Part shown: positions 32,728 through 40,853 of the stretch, piece after piece
Position numbering within the stretch: position 1 is the stretch's first letter
Layout: each line of letters opens with the position of its first letter
Assembly (NCBI GenBank): GCA_001596155.1
Contig: CP014771.1
Span: 310,001-374,000, forward strand
DNA from: Hymenobacter psoromatis
Lineage (GTDB): Bacteria > Bacteroidota > Bacteroidia > Cytophagales > Hymenobacteraceae
Length of the DNA: 64,000 bases
Direction: 5' to 3'
The notes under the pieces: generated by a model
The model's database searches: none
What the model saw: only the letters and a program-made list of their open reading frames with translations
What the model was told of the DNA's origin: nothing
Made by a program: the position numbers and the translations under genes

Positions 32728-33510
32728 TTACTGGCCGGTAAACGTGGGCTGGCGCTTTTCGAGGAAGGCAGCTACCCCCTCGCGGTAGTCGGTGGTTTGG
32801 CCGGCGCGTAATTGGTAGTCGCCCTCGGCGCGCAGCTGCTGGGCCAGGTCATTGCCGAAGCTGCGGTTGAGCAGGTGCTTGGTGTAGGCCAGGCCCTTGG
32901 TAGGCAGGTTGGCCATTTTCTGGGCCAGCTTGGCTACTTCGTCATCGAATGCTTCGTCGGCGACGGCCCGGTAAATCATGCCCATTTGCACGGCTTCGGC
33001 GGCGCTCACTTTGTCGCCGGTGAGCATGAGGGCGCTGGCGCGCTGCAGGCCCACGAGGCGGGGTAGGAAATACGTCCCGCCGCTGTCGGGCACCAGCCCT
33101 ATCTTGCTGAACGCCTGAATGAACGACGCCGATTCCTTGGCCACCACTAGGTCGCAGGCCAGCGCCAGGTTGGCACCCGCGCCGGCCGCCACGCCGTTCA
33201 CGGCTGCAATCACCGGCTTCTCCAACTCCCTGATAAGCAGCACAATCGGGTTGTAGTGTTTCTCCACGATTTCCGACACGTCGGGCGCGTTCGGCCCAGT
33301 TATCTCCGCCAGGTCCTGGCCGGCGCAAAAGGCCCGGCCGGTGCCCGTGAGCACCACGGCCCGCACGCTGGCATCGGCCTGGCAGTCGCGCAGGTGCTGC
33401 TGCAAGGCCAGCGCCACCGGCTTATTGATGCTGTTAAAAACGTCGGGCCGGTTGAAGCGCAGGGTGGCCACGCCGTCGGCAAAAGAGTAGAGCAAAGAGG
33501 TGTCGGACAT
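32728..33510 (-). CDS. paaG: 1,2-epoxyphenylacetyl-CoA isomerase PaaG
   Basis: From ATG 33510 the product has 260 residues. The crotonase features typical of PaaG are present: GVATLRFNRPDVFNSINKPVALAL, GTGRAFCAGQDLAEI, AAVNGVAAGAGANLALACDLVVA and FSKIGLVPDSGGTYFLPRLVG with the catalytic Asp. It turns the ring epoxide into oxepin-CoA. The frame opens at 33564, but that extension lies in a palindrome, so 33510 is the start. Confidence 0.94.
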   Translation of the reverse strand: MSDTSLLYSFADGVATLRFNRPDVFNSINKPVALALQQHLRDCQADASVRAVVLTGTGRAFCAGQDLAEITGPNAPDVSEIVEKHYNPIVLLIRELEKPVIAAVNGVAAGAGANLALACDLVVAKESASFIQAFSKIGLVPDSGGTYFLPRLVGLQRASALMLTGDKVSAAEAVQMGMIYRAVADEAFDDEVAKLAQKMANLPTKGLAYTKHLLNRSFGNDLAQQLRAEGDYQLRAGQTTDYREGVAAFLEKRQPTFTGQ

Positions 33511-33522
33511 GAGAAAGAGGAT

Positions 33523-33643
33523 GTAGCGCGAAGTTTCCACTTCGTGCGTGAGCGCAGCGAGCAACTCGCGTGAGTAGTCGGTTGGGTTGGTGCGGGGTCG
33601 CCTGCTCGCTGCGCTCGCGCACGAAGTGGAAACTTCGCGCTAC
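33523..33643. repeat. Palindrome, GTAGCGCGAA family, between paaD and paaG
   Basis: Perfect-looking 41-bp arms (GTAGCGCGAAGTTTCCACTT outside) enclose about 39 bases. The outer 10 bases match the RAYT-flanking palindromes, while the inner arms differ. Confidence 0.85.
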
Positions 33644-33645
33644 TG

Positions 33646-34161
33646 CTACGCGTGGCATTTGAAATAATCGAACGGCTCGCGGCAGTCGTCGCACTGATAC
33701 AGTGCCTTGCAGGCCGTGGAGCCAAACTGACTGACCAGGTGCGTATGTTCCGACTTGCAAAGCGGGCAGCGCACGGCCGTATCCTTACCAAACAAGTTGA
33801 GCACATGGCCGGTAGCCGTGCCGTCGATGGGCGGGGCGATGCCGTATTCTTCGAGCTTGCGGCGGCCGGCCGCGCTCATCCAGTCGGTGGTCCAGGCGGG
33901 GCTGAGCTGGTTTTTGATAACGACTTGCTTGTAGCCTTCAGCTAGCAGCCGCAACCGGATATCGGTGGCGATGGCGCTCATGGCCGGGCAGCCCGAGTAC
34001 GTGGGCGTAATAGTAACGGTAATCTGCTCGCCTTCAATCCCTACCCCCCGCACAATGCCCAGGTCCAGAATGCTGAGCACGGGCACTTCGGGGTCGCTCA
34101 CTTCCTCCAGCAATTGCCAGATGTGGGCCTCCGTGGGGACTGGGGGTGAGGTAGTTACCAC
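33646..34161 (-). CDS. paaD: Phenylacetyl-CoA epoxidase subunit PaaD
   Basis: The 171-residue product has an N-terminal MIP18/DUF59-type domain (WQLLEEVSDPEVPVLSILDLGIVRGV) and a C-terminal zinc-ribbon-like part (RCPLCKSEHTHLVSQFGSTACKALYQCDDCREPFDYFKCH). PaaD is thought to help in iron-centre assembly of the PaaABCE epoxidase. It overlaps the end of paaC by seven bases. Confidence 0.95.
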   Translation of the reverse strand: MVTTSPPVPTEAHIWQLLEEVSDPEVPVLSILDLGIVRGVGIEGEQITVTITPTYSGCPAMSAIATDIRLRLLAEGYKQVVIKNQLSPAWTTDWMSAAGRRKLEEYGIAPPIDGTATGHVLNLFGKDTAVRCPLCKSEHTHLVSQFGSTACKALYQCDDCREPFDYFKCHA

Positions 34162-34967
34162 GTCAGGCCGGGATAAGTGCGTTGCATATATTGCAGCTCG
34201 GCCAGCAGGTAGCCCAGGTGCTCGGAGTGCCGGCCCAGCTTGCCGCCGGGCTGCGCAAAGGCATCGGTGGGCACGGGCAGCGTGGCTTCGGCAAACACGT
34301 GGGCCACGTAGGCGGCGGCACGGGCTTGCAGCGCGGCGTAGTCAGGCACCAGGCCCAGGCTGTGCAGGTCCAGTTCGAGGGGGGTAGGAACGGTCAGCTC
34401 GGCGGCGTAGCGCCAGAGGGTGCGCAGGGCTTTCTCCACGCGCTGCCGGCTTTCGGAAGTGCCGTCGCCGAGGCGAATCAGCCACTCGGCGCTCCATTTG
34501 CGGTGGTAGGCCGCTTCCTTCAGCGACTTCTCCGCGATGGCTGCCAGCTGCACGTCGGGGCCGGCTTTCAGCTCTTTAAGTAATTCGTAATGAAATACAT
34601 CGAACAAAAACTGCCGCACGATGGTGTGGGCAAAGTCGCCGTTGGGCTGTTCCACCAGCAGCGGATTGCGGTACTCCACGGCGCTGCGTAAGTAGGCCAG
34701 CTCGTCCTCGGTGCGGCCCTGGCCCTCCAGCTCAGCGGCGTATTGGTAGTAGCTGCGGGCCTCGCCCAGCAGGTCGAGAGCGATGTTGGCCAGGGCCAAA
34801 TCCTGCTCCAGCACCGGACCGTGGCCGCACCACTCCGAGAGGCGGTGCGCCAGGATGAGGCTGGTATCGGCCAGCTGCAACACGTAGGGAAACAGCGGGT
34901 TGGCGGCCGGCGGGGGGGTAGGGATTGCGGAAGCTTCGGGCTGGGTAGGAGTCATAAGCCGCAGCAT
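34155..34967 (-). CDS. paaC: Phenylacetyl-CoA epoxidase structural subunit PaaC
   Basis: The 270-residue ferritin-like subunit lacks a full di-iron site and pairs with PaaA. Matching stretches are LQLADTSLILAHRLSEWCGHGPVLEQDLALANIALDLLGEARSYY, NGDFAHTIVRQFLFDVFHYELL and KEAAYHRKWSAEWLIRLGDGT. The Pro-rich N-terminus (about 20 residues) is not conserved. ATG 34967 overlaps the TAA of paaB (TAATG), supporting that start. Confidence 0.95.
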   Translation of the reverse strand: MLRLMTPTQPEASAIPTPPPAANPLFPYVLQLADTSLILAHRLSEWCGHGPVLEQDLALANIALDLLGEARSYYQYAAELEGQGRTEDELAYLRSAVEYRNPLLVEQPNGDFAHTIVRQFLFDVFHYELLKELKAGPDVQLAAIAEKSLKEAAYHRKWSAEWLIRLGDGTSESRQRVEKALRTLWRYAAELTVPTPLELDLHSLGLVPDYAALQARAAAYVAHVFAEATLPVPTDAFAQPGGKLGRHSEHLGYLLAELQYMQRTYPGLTW

Positions 34968-35254
34968 TACATGTGTTTGATGGAGTTCGGCACGTCGTAG
35001 AACGTGGGGTGCCGGTACACTTTGTCGGCCGCCGGGTCGAAGAATTCGGCCGCCTCATCGGGGTTGGAGGCGTGAATGTGCTTCGACTCCACCACCCAAA
35101 TACTCACGCCCTCCAGGCGGCGCGTGTACACGTCGCGGGCGTTTTGCACGGCCATTGCCGCGTCGGCGGCGTGCAGGCTGCCCACGTGCTTGTGGTCAAG
35201 CCCCTGCTTGCTGCGGATAAAGACCTCCCACAGAGGCCATTCGGAGTTAGTCAT
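34967..35254 (-). CDS. paaB: Phenylacetyl-CoA epoxidase subunit PaaB
   Basis: The 95-residue product reads WPLWEVFIRSKQGLDHKHVGSLHAADAAMAVQNARDVYTRR with EGVSIWVV following, the typical PaaB sequence. PaaB bridges PaaAC heterodimers in the epoxidase. It ends in a one-base overlap with paaC. Confidence 0.95.
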   Translation of the reverse strand: MTNSEWPLWEVFIRSKQGLDHKHVGSLHAADAAMAVQNARDVYTRRLEGVSIWVVESKHIHASNPDEAAEFFDPAADKVYRHPTFYDVPNSIKHM

Positions 35255-35272
35255 GGTTGCTATTCAATGCAC

Positions 35273-35364
35273 CTGTCATTGCGAGCAAAGCGAAGCAATC
35301 GCACCAGAACGAGTCGTTCGGGTATCGTTCTGGTGCGATTGCTTCGCAGGCTCGCAATGACAGG
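35273..35364. repeat. Palindrome, GTCATTGCGAGC family, between paaA and paaB
   Basis: The outer CCTGTCATTGCGAGCAAAGC and CTCGCAATGACAGG arms pair along about 38 bp and contain GATTGCTTCGC and CACCAGAACGA. Confidence 0.85.
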
Positions 35365-35378
35365 CGATTAGTATTGCC

Positions 35379-36332
35379 TTACGCTGCTACCGCCTCTTCG
35401 CGCGCAACGCGCTTCTTAGCGTGGGCCAGGGCGGCTTCGCGCACCCAGGCACCTTCCTCGTGGGCCTGCACGCGCGCTTGCAACCGCTCGTGGTTGCACA
35501 TGCCGTTGCCTTTCACCACGTTCCAGAACTCGTCCCAGTTCACCTCGCCAAAGTCGTAGGCCTGGCGCGCCTCATTCCATTTTACTTTTTCATCGGGCAC
35601 GGTGAGACCCAGAAACTCGGCCTGGGGCACCATCATATCCACAAATTTCTGGCGCAGCTCGTCGTTGGTGAAGCGCTTGATGCGCCATTTCATGCTTTGC
35701 TCGGTGTTGGGCGACGCATCGTCGGCCGGGCCAAACATCATCAGCGTGGGCCACCACCAGCGGTTAAGGGACTCCTGCGCCATTGCTTTTTGCGCCGGCG
35801 CGCCCTCGCACAAGGTCTGCATTATCTCGAAGCCCTGGCGCTGATGGAAGCTTTCCTCCTTGCACACGCGCACCATCGCCCGCGCATACGGCCCGTACGA
35901 AGTGCGGCACAGCGGCACCTGGTTCAGGATGGCCGCGCCGTCCACGAGCCAGCCCACGCAGCCCATGTCGGCCCAGCTCAGGGTAGGATAGTTGAAAATG
36001 CTGCTGTACTTGGCCTTGCCGCTGTGCAGGTCGGCCAGCATCTGGTCGCGGGTGGTGCCCAGCGTTTCGGCGGCGCTATATAAATATAGGCCGTGGCCCG
36101 CCTCATCCTGCACCTTGGCCAGCAAAATGGACTTGCGGCGCAGCGAAGGCGCGCGCGTTATCCAGTTGCCTTCGGGCAGCATGCCCACCAGCTCGGAGTG
36201 CGCGTGCTGCGAAATCTGCCGAATCAGCGTCTTGCGGTACGCGTCGGGCATCCAGTCTTTAGGCTCGATGCGCACGTCGGCATCAATGCGGGCCTGAAAC
36301 TGCTCTTCGGGGGTAGGGGGTAGGGTTTCCAT
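35379..36332 (-). CDS. paaA: Phenylacetyl-CoA epoxidase catalytic subunit PaaA
   Basis: The 317-residue di-iron monooxygenase subunit adds one oxygen atom to the ring of phenylacetyl-CoA. Landmarks are [45 protein letters not shown] (Glu and His ligands), [17 protein letters not shown] (second ligand set) and [18 protein letters not shown]. It is the first gene of the epoxidase block, and its promoter carries an operator-like palindrome at 36345-36366. Confidence 0.96.
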   Translation of the reverse strand: METLPPTPEEQFQARIDADVRIEPKDWMPDAYRKTLIRQISQHAHSELVGMLPEGNWITRAPSLRRKSILLAKVQDEAGHGLYLYSAAETLGTTRDQMLADLHSGKAKYSSIFNYPTLSWADMGCVGWLVDGAAILNQVPLCRTSYGPYARAMVRVCKEESFHQRQGFEIMQTLCEGAPAQKAMAQESLNRWWWPTLMMFGPADDASPNTEQSMKWRIKRFTNDELRQKFVDMMVPQAEFLGLTVPDEKVKWNEARQAYDFGEVNWDEFWNVVKGNGMCNHERLQARVQAHEEGAWVREAALAHAKKRVAREEAVAA

Positions 36333-36344
36333 GACTGCACAACG

Positions 36345-36366
36345 AAAACTAACAACCGTTAGTTTT
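36345..36366. promoter_or_regulatory. Operator-like palindrome at paaA
   Basis: AAAACTAAC (36345-36353), AACC, GTTAGTTTT (36358-36366) lies between the -7 box and the ATG and would cover the transcription start. A related palindrome sits at paaK (40248-40267). The form fits a TetR-family PaaR-type operator. No regulator gene is in the window. Confidence 0.6.
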
Positions 36367-36367
36367 T

Positions 36368-36375
36368 CAAAGATA
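36368..36375 (-). promoter_or_regulatory. -7 box TATCTTTG of paaA
   Basis: CAAAGATA on the plus strand reads TATCTTTG on the minus strand, immediately upstream of the palindrome at 36345-36366 and 35 bases from the ATG. Confidence 0.55.
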
Positions 36376-36472
36376 AGAAAAAAAACGCGCTAGGCGTGAG
36401 CTGTAAAGCGCAGTGGCAGTCCGTTCGGCGTTAGCGCAAGTCGTTCAATGCCAAACGGAGTACCGCTCCGTT

Positions 36473-37531
36473 TTACACCTTGGCTTCCTCGTCGCCCAGC
36501 ACATCGTGCACATACAGCATCTTCACCAGCACCGTAATAATGGCGATAATGGGCGTAGCCAGCGTGAGGCCCAGCAGGCCCGTAAACGAGCCAATGATGA
36601 GCTGCCCCAGCAACACGAGCGCGGGCGGCAGCGAAATCAGCCGCTGTTGCACCACCGGCGACACGGCCGCGCTCTCCAATGTCTGCGTGCCCAGGTACAG
36701 CAGCAGCACATACAGGGCCATGTGCGGGCCACCGTTGAAGAAGGCCAGCAGCAGCGCCGGCACCATCGACACCACCGGCCCGATGTTGGGAATAAACGTG
36801 ACCAGGCCGGCAAACAGCCCCAGCACTCCCGCCAGCGGCATGCCCAAAAACCGCAGGCCCACCACCGTGAGGCCGCCCACCACGGCCATCGATACCAGCC
36901 GGCCCAGCACCCATTTTACCAGCGTGTCGCTGAGCTTATCGTACACTTCGTTGGCGCGGGCGCGGCCGGCTTTGGGCACCAGCATCACTAGGCCCGCCCG
37001 GTAGGTTTTGGGCTGAATGACCAGAAACACCGCCAGGAAAAGAATCACGTAGCCATCGGCCAGAATGCTAAAAGTGGTGGAAAAAATGCCCGTGGCCCGG
37101 CCCAGCCACTCCGACGTGCCACCGGTAAGCTTGCGCAGGTCGAAATTTTCGCCGGCCAGCCATTGCCCCCAACTCGTGCCGTTCACGCGGACCTGCACGT
37201 CGTGCAGGGCCTGTGGCAGCTGCTGCCGCAAGCCACTCAGCTGCTCGCTCAGCGTAGCCGAAAATAACCAGCCCATGCCCCCGAGCAGCCCCAGCACCAG
37301 CAGCGCCAACAGCCCCAGCGCCAAGCCCGTGGGCAGGCCCGTGTGGCGGTGCAGCCACTCGGCCCCCGCGCGCAGGGGTAGGGCAATGAGCAGCGCCGCC
37401 AGCAGGCGCAAAAACACCCCAAACGCGAACCCCAACAAACCCGTGAAGGCCAGCAGCAGCAGCGTGAGGCCCACCGCGATGAGCACCCGGTGCACGTAGG
37501 TCGTTAGTGAGGGGGTAGGGGATGGTTCCAT
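36473..37531 (-). CDS. AI-2E family (PerM-type) membrane transporter
   Basis: The 352-residue product has about seven to eight helices with the family pattern: RLLAALLIALPLRAGAEWLHRHTGLP, a central soluble loop (LSGLRQQLPQALHDVQVRVNG), then GLRFLGMPLAGVLGLFAGLVTFIPNIGPVVSMVPALLLAF and GQLIIGSFTGLLGLTLATPIIA. Members are linked to export of small molecules or to Na+/H+ antiport; function is uncertain. It interrupts the paa cluster between paaE and paaA, with no known role in phenylacetate breakdown. Confidence 0.88.
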   Translation of the reverse strand: MEPSPTPSLTTYVHRVLIAVGLTLLLLAFTGLLGFAFGVFLRLLAALLIALPLRAGAEWLHRHTGLPTGLALGLLALLVLGLLGGMGWLFSATLSEQLSGLRQQLPQALHDVQVRVNGTSWGQWLAGENFDLRKLTGGTSEWLGRATGIFSTTFSILADGYVILFLAVFLVIQPKTYRAGLVMLVPKAGRARANEVYDKLSDTLVKWVLGRLVSMAVVGGLTVVGLRFLGMPLAGVLGLFAGLVTFIPNIGPVVSMVPALLLAFFNGGPHMALYVLLLYLGTQTLESAAVSPVVQQRLISLPPALVLLGQLIIGSFTGLLGLTLATPIIAIITVLVKMLYVHDVLGDEEAKV

Positions 37532-37629
37532 AAAGCAAGTAAAAAAACGGGATGCCAGGCACTTACCTTGGCAGTAAGCCCATACGGCTTAAACGCCTTT
37601 TTCGTCGATAAAAAGGCCGATGCGGGTGC

Positions 37630-38709
37630 CTAGGCATCATAATCAATCGTCACCTCCGGCGTGGTGGGCCGGGCCTGGCAGGTGAGCACGTAGCCCCTGG
37701 CTACCTCAGCTTCCGAGAGCGAATAGTTGACATCCATCGCCGCGGTGCCGCTCGTGACGCGGGCCAGGCAGGTGCTGCACATGCCGTTTTTGCACGAGTA
37801 CGGCGCGTCGAGGCCGGCGGCCAGGGCCGCGTCAAGCACCGTATCGCCGTAATAAGACATGGCCAGGGGGTAGGCGCGGCCGTCGAGGCGCAGCGTCACC
37901 TGGCTCCGCTGGTCATCTTCGCCCGCCGGGCGGGGGGTAGGGGCCGCCTTCTGGGCCGCGCCGCTGGCCGAGGCAAACAGCTCAAAATGAATCTTCTCAG
38001 GCGCCACGCCGGCTTCGGCCAACGCCTGGCGCACGCCGTGTATCATCTCCTCGGGGCCGCAGATGAACGACTCGTCGAGCCGCCCGGCCGGAATGAGCTG
38101 GCGCAGCAGCTGCGCCGTTTTGGCGTGGTCGAGGCGGCCGTAGAACAGGTCGCTGTCGCCCTGCTCGCGGCTCAGCACGTGGTACACGCTCAGTCGATTC
38201 ATAAATGTATTCTTTAGACCTTCAATCTGTTCCTTGAAAATAATGGAGTTGCGCCCCCGGTTGCCATACACCAGGTACACGTGGCTGCCCGGCTCGGTCA
38301 GCAGCACCGTGCGGGCAATGCTGAGGATGGGCGTGATGCCGCTGCCCGCCGCAAACAGCCCGTAGCGCCGCACTTGTTCCGGGTGCAGGCTCGGCGTGAA
38401 GCGACCCTGCGGCGGCAGCACGTCGAGCACATCGCCGGAGCGCAGGCCATCGGCCACGGCTAGCGTCGAGAAGCGCCCGCCCGGCACCTGCTTGATGGCC
38501 ACGCGCCATTCATCATCCAAGGGGCTGCTGCACAGCGAGTAGCTGCGGCGCAATTCCTCGCCTTCGTGCTCGCGGCGCAGCGTCAGGTACTGGCCCGGCT
38601 GGTAGCGAAAAGTCTCGCGCAGCTCGGCCGGCACCTCGAAGGACAGCGACACGCAGTCGGGCGTTTCGCGGGTGATGCTCTTTATTTTTAAGGAATGGAA
38701 GCGGCTCAT
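37630..38709 (-). CDS. paaE: Phenylacetyl-CoA epoxidase reductase PaaE
   Basis: The 359-residue electron-transfer subunit has an N-terminal FAD domain (RYQPGQYLTLRREHEGEELRRSYSLCS), an NAD(P) domain (LFAAGSGITPILSIARTVL) and a C-terminal plant-type 2Fe-2S domain (CKNGMCSTCLARVTSG, then a distal Cys in LTCQA). It passes electrons from NADPH to PaaA. The Ala/Pro linker at about residue 255-270 is longer than usual. Confidence 0.95.
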   Translation of the reverse strand: MSRFHSLKIKSITRETPDCVSLSFEVPAELRETFRYQPGQYLTLRREHEGEELRRSYSLCSSPLDDEWRVAIKQVPGGRFSTLAVADGLRSGDVLDVLPPQGRFTPSLHPEQVRRYGLFAAGSGITPILSIARTVLLTEPGSHVYLVYGNRGRNSIIFKEQIEGLKNTFMNRLSVYHVLSREQGDSDLFYGRLDHAKTAQLLRQLIPAGRLDESFICGPEEMIHGVRQALAEAGVAPEKIHFELFASASGAAQKAAPTPRPAGEDDQRSQVTLRLDGRAYPLAMSYYGDTVLDAALAAGLDAPYSCKNGMCSTCLARVTSGTAAMDVNYSLSEAEVARGYVLTCQARPTTPEVTIDYDA

Positions 38710-38735
38710 TTATAATTTATTGCCTAATAAAGGCT

Positions 38736-38835
38736 CGTTGTCATGCTGAGCCTGCCGAAGCATCTCGCGTGGGATACTAATTTCAATCGTTCAATTATGC
38801 GAGCGAGATGCTTCGGCAAGCTCAGCATGACGTTC
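38736..38835. repeat. Palindrome, GAACGTCATG family, between paaK and paaE
   Basis: Arms of about 33 bp (CGTTGTCATGCTGAGCCTGC outside, GAAGCATCTCGC inside) enclose about 34 bases. The inner arm is shared with 3985 and 23062. Confidence 0.85.
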
Positions 38836-38855
38836 TTTTATGGTTAGTAGTTCGG

Positions 38856-40205
38856 CTACCCCAGCTGCCGCCGGTCCTGCACCCGGCTCAGCTTGCCGCC
38901 TTCGCTGCGCGGCAGCTGCCCGCCGCCCAGCAAAAACACCCGCATGCTAAGGCCGATGTTATCCTTGATTTTCTTGGCAAACTGGCCTTGCAGCTCACGC
39001 AGGGCGTCGTGCTGCTGCACGTGCGCGGCCGTGAGGGGGGTAGCGGCCAGGCCCAGCGCGCGCAGCAGCGGCTCGGCCACTTCCACATGCACCGCCACCT
39101 CGTCGAGCGCGCCGCGCCGGGTAACTACTACCTGGTAGTGCGGGCTGGCGTGCGGCAGCTGGCTGATAATATCCTCAACTTGCGTAGGGAAAAAATTGAC
39201 CCCGCGAATGATGAGCATATCGTCGGCCCGGCCCCGAATCGGCCCCATTTTCACGTGCGTCCGCTTCACCGAGTGCCCGTAGGTGAGGTGGGTGATGTCG
39301 CCCGTCCAGTAGCGCAGAATGGGCAAGGCTTTTTTGGTTAGCGTAGTGAAAATCAGTACGCCCGGCTGGCCTTCGGGCACCGGCTCGCCGGTGTCTTTGT
39401 CCACTATCTCGGGGTAAAAATGGTCCTCCCACACGTAGCTGCCGGTGCCGCGCTCGTCCACGTCTTCCTGCGAAATGCCGGGGCCGAGAATCTCGCTCAA
39501 CCCGTAGATATTGGTGGCCGCCACGCGCAGGCCAGTCTGCACCTGCGCCCGAATGGCCTCGCTCCAGGGCTCAGCGCCCAGCACGGCCAGCTTCAGGTTG
39601 ATAGCCTTGGGGCCGATGCCGCGCCGCTGTAGCTCTTCGGCCAATACCTGCGCGTAGGAGGGGGTAGCGCACAGAATTTCGGGCCGAAAATCCTGCAATA
39701 ATTGTAATTGCCGGTCGGTGCTACCCCCCGATACCGGGATGACCGTCAGCCCCAGCCGCTCGGCGCCGTAGTGCAGGCCCAGGCCGCCCGTGAAGAGGCC
39801 GTAGCCGTAGGTATTCTGCATTTTCATGCCCGGCCGGCAGCCGGCGGCCACCAGCGAGCGCGCCACCACTTCGGAGAAAATGGCCAGGTCGCCGGCCGTG
39901 TAGCCCACCACCGTAGCCTTACCCGTGGTGCCGCTGGAGCAGTGCAGCCGCGCCACCTCCTGCTCAGGCACCGCAAACAAGCCAAAAGGATAGTTATCCC
40001 GAAAATCCGCCTTCTTGGTAAAGCCCAGCCGGGTCAAATCTTCCAGCCCCCGAAACGTGGCCGGGTTAATACCCGCCTCGGCAAACCGGCGCTGGTAGAA
40101 CGGCACCCGCGCCGCCAGGTAGGCCACCTGCTCCTTCAGCCGGGTGTTTTGCAGGGCGCGCAGCTGGGGCAGCGGCAGGCGCTCAATGTCGGGGTTGAAG
40201 AGCAT
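38856..40205 (-). CDS. paaK: Phenylacetate--CoA ligase
   Basis: The 449-residue AMP-forming ligase shows the P-loop HCSSGTTGKATVVGYT (about residue 95), YGYGLFTGGLGLHYGAERLG, NIYGLSEILGPGISQED and the C-terminal RADDMLIIRGVNFFPTQVEDI. It activates phenylacetate to phenylacetyl-CoA, the first step of the pathway. It is the first gene of the cluster and has its own promoter with an operator-like palindrome. Confidence 0.95.
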   Translation of the reverse strand: MLFNPDIERLPLPQLRALQNTRLKEQVAYLAARVPFYQRRFAEAGINPATFRGLEDLTRLGFTKKADFRDNYPFGLFAVPEQEVARLHCSSGTTGKATVVGYTAGDLAIFSEVVARSLVAAGCRPGMKMQNTYGYGLFTGGLGLHYGAERLGLTVIPVSGGSTDRQLQLLQDFRPEILCATPSYAQVLAEELQRRGIGPKAINLKLAVLGAEPWSEAIRAQVQTGLRVAATNIYGLSEILGPGISQEDVDERGTGSYVWEDHFYPEIVDKDTGEPVPEGQPGVLIFTTLTKKALPILRYWTGDITHLTYGHSVKRTHVKMGPIRGRADDMLIIRGVNFFPTQVEDIISQLPHASPHYQVVVTRRGALDEVAVHVEVAEPLLRALGLAATPLTAAHVQQHDALRELQGQFAKKIKDNIGLSMRVFLLGGGQLPRSEGGKLSRVQDRRQLG

Positions 40206-40243
40206 GGGTAGGACCGAAGTGGGAGGAAAATCGGCTAACGCTG

Positions 40244-40267
40244 CAAAACTAACAAACGTTTGTTGTT
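40244..40267 (-). promoter_or_regulatory. paaK promoter with operator-like palindrome
   Basis: A minus-strand -7 box (TAGTTTTG, 40244-40251) overlaps ACTAACAAACGTTTGTTGTT (40248-40267). The core AACAAACGTTTGTT (40251-40264) is a perfect 14-bp palindrome. It shares AAAACTAACAA-CGTT with the paaA site. Confidence 0.6.
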
Positions 40268-40332
40268 AATAGGAGCTGCGTCTTAATTAGCTTGGGCGCG
40301 TGACCAACCAAGCACGACTGCCAGGTGGCTGC

Positions 40333-40824
40333 CTACCCCTGCAAATACAAGTTTACCGGCACGCCGAAGTGCGCGGCAAGGCGGTTGGCGGCTTCAGTAG
40401 TTTGGTCCAGGGTTTCTACCGACGTGCGCCCAATAATGATGCCCTGCCGGGAGTGCTGCACCGAAAGTATAATGACGATTTCTTCTAATCGGCCAGTTGA
40501 GTTTTGCCAGCTTCCCCAACTCATAGCGGCGGGCATTCGACTCTGGAGAACCGAAAACTTTTTTAACGTCACGCCCACAATAGTTGGCAGCTTTTGCCAG
40601 CTACCGAAACGCCAGCCAAGCAAGTCATAATAATCTCTGACTTGCGTGAATTCAGCACTGATTTCTTTGCCAGCATACCCCCTGCTAATGAGTATCCACA
40701 GGGCTAGGCAAATCAACACGGCCTGCCAGGGAGCCATGCCAAAAGCGACTAAAATAATGGCCAGCGGGATGGTCGCGCTCAGGTATTTTAGCCGTAAACC
40801 AGTGCGAGAGAGGGGGAAATCCAT
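40333..40824 (-). CDS. Hypothetical membrane-anchored protein, 163 aa
   Basis: The product has two N-terminal hydrophobic helices (ATIPLAIILVAFGMAPWQAVLICLALWILIS, about residues 17-47) and a cytoplasmic-looking soluble domain of about 110 residues (EFTQVRDYYDLLGWRFGSWQKLP, then GRLEEIVIILSVQHSRQGIIIG). No family is recognised. It is less GC-rich than its neighbours. It lies between paaK and cinA on the same strand, but is separated from both. Confidence 0.65.
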   Translation of the reverse strand: MDFPLSRTGLRLKYLSATIPLAIILVAFGMAPWQAVLICLALWILISRGYAGKEISAEFTQVRDYYDLLGWRFGSWQKLPTIVGVTLKKFSVLQSRMPAAMSWGSWQNSTGRLEEIVIILSVQHSRQGIIIGRTSVETLDQTTEAANRLAAHFGVPVNLYLQG

Positions 40825-40853
40825 GCCGCCAAAAATAGGTTACAAAGCGCCCT

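Noticed and set aside
36345..36366. Palindrome at paaA as a terminator
   Set aside because: It lies upstream of the start codon next to a -7 box, is AT-rich with a 4-base spacer, and recurs at paaK, which fits an operator better.
27399..40205. paa cluster as a new pathway
   Set aside because: Every enzyme matches the known phenylacetyl-CoA route; only the gaps and the inserted transporter are unusual.
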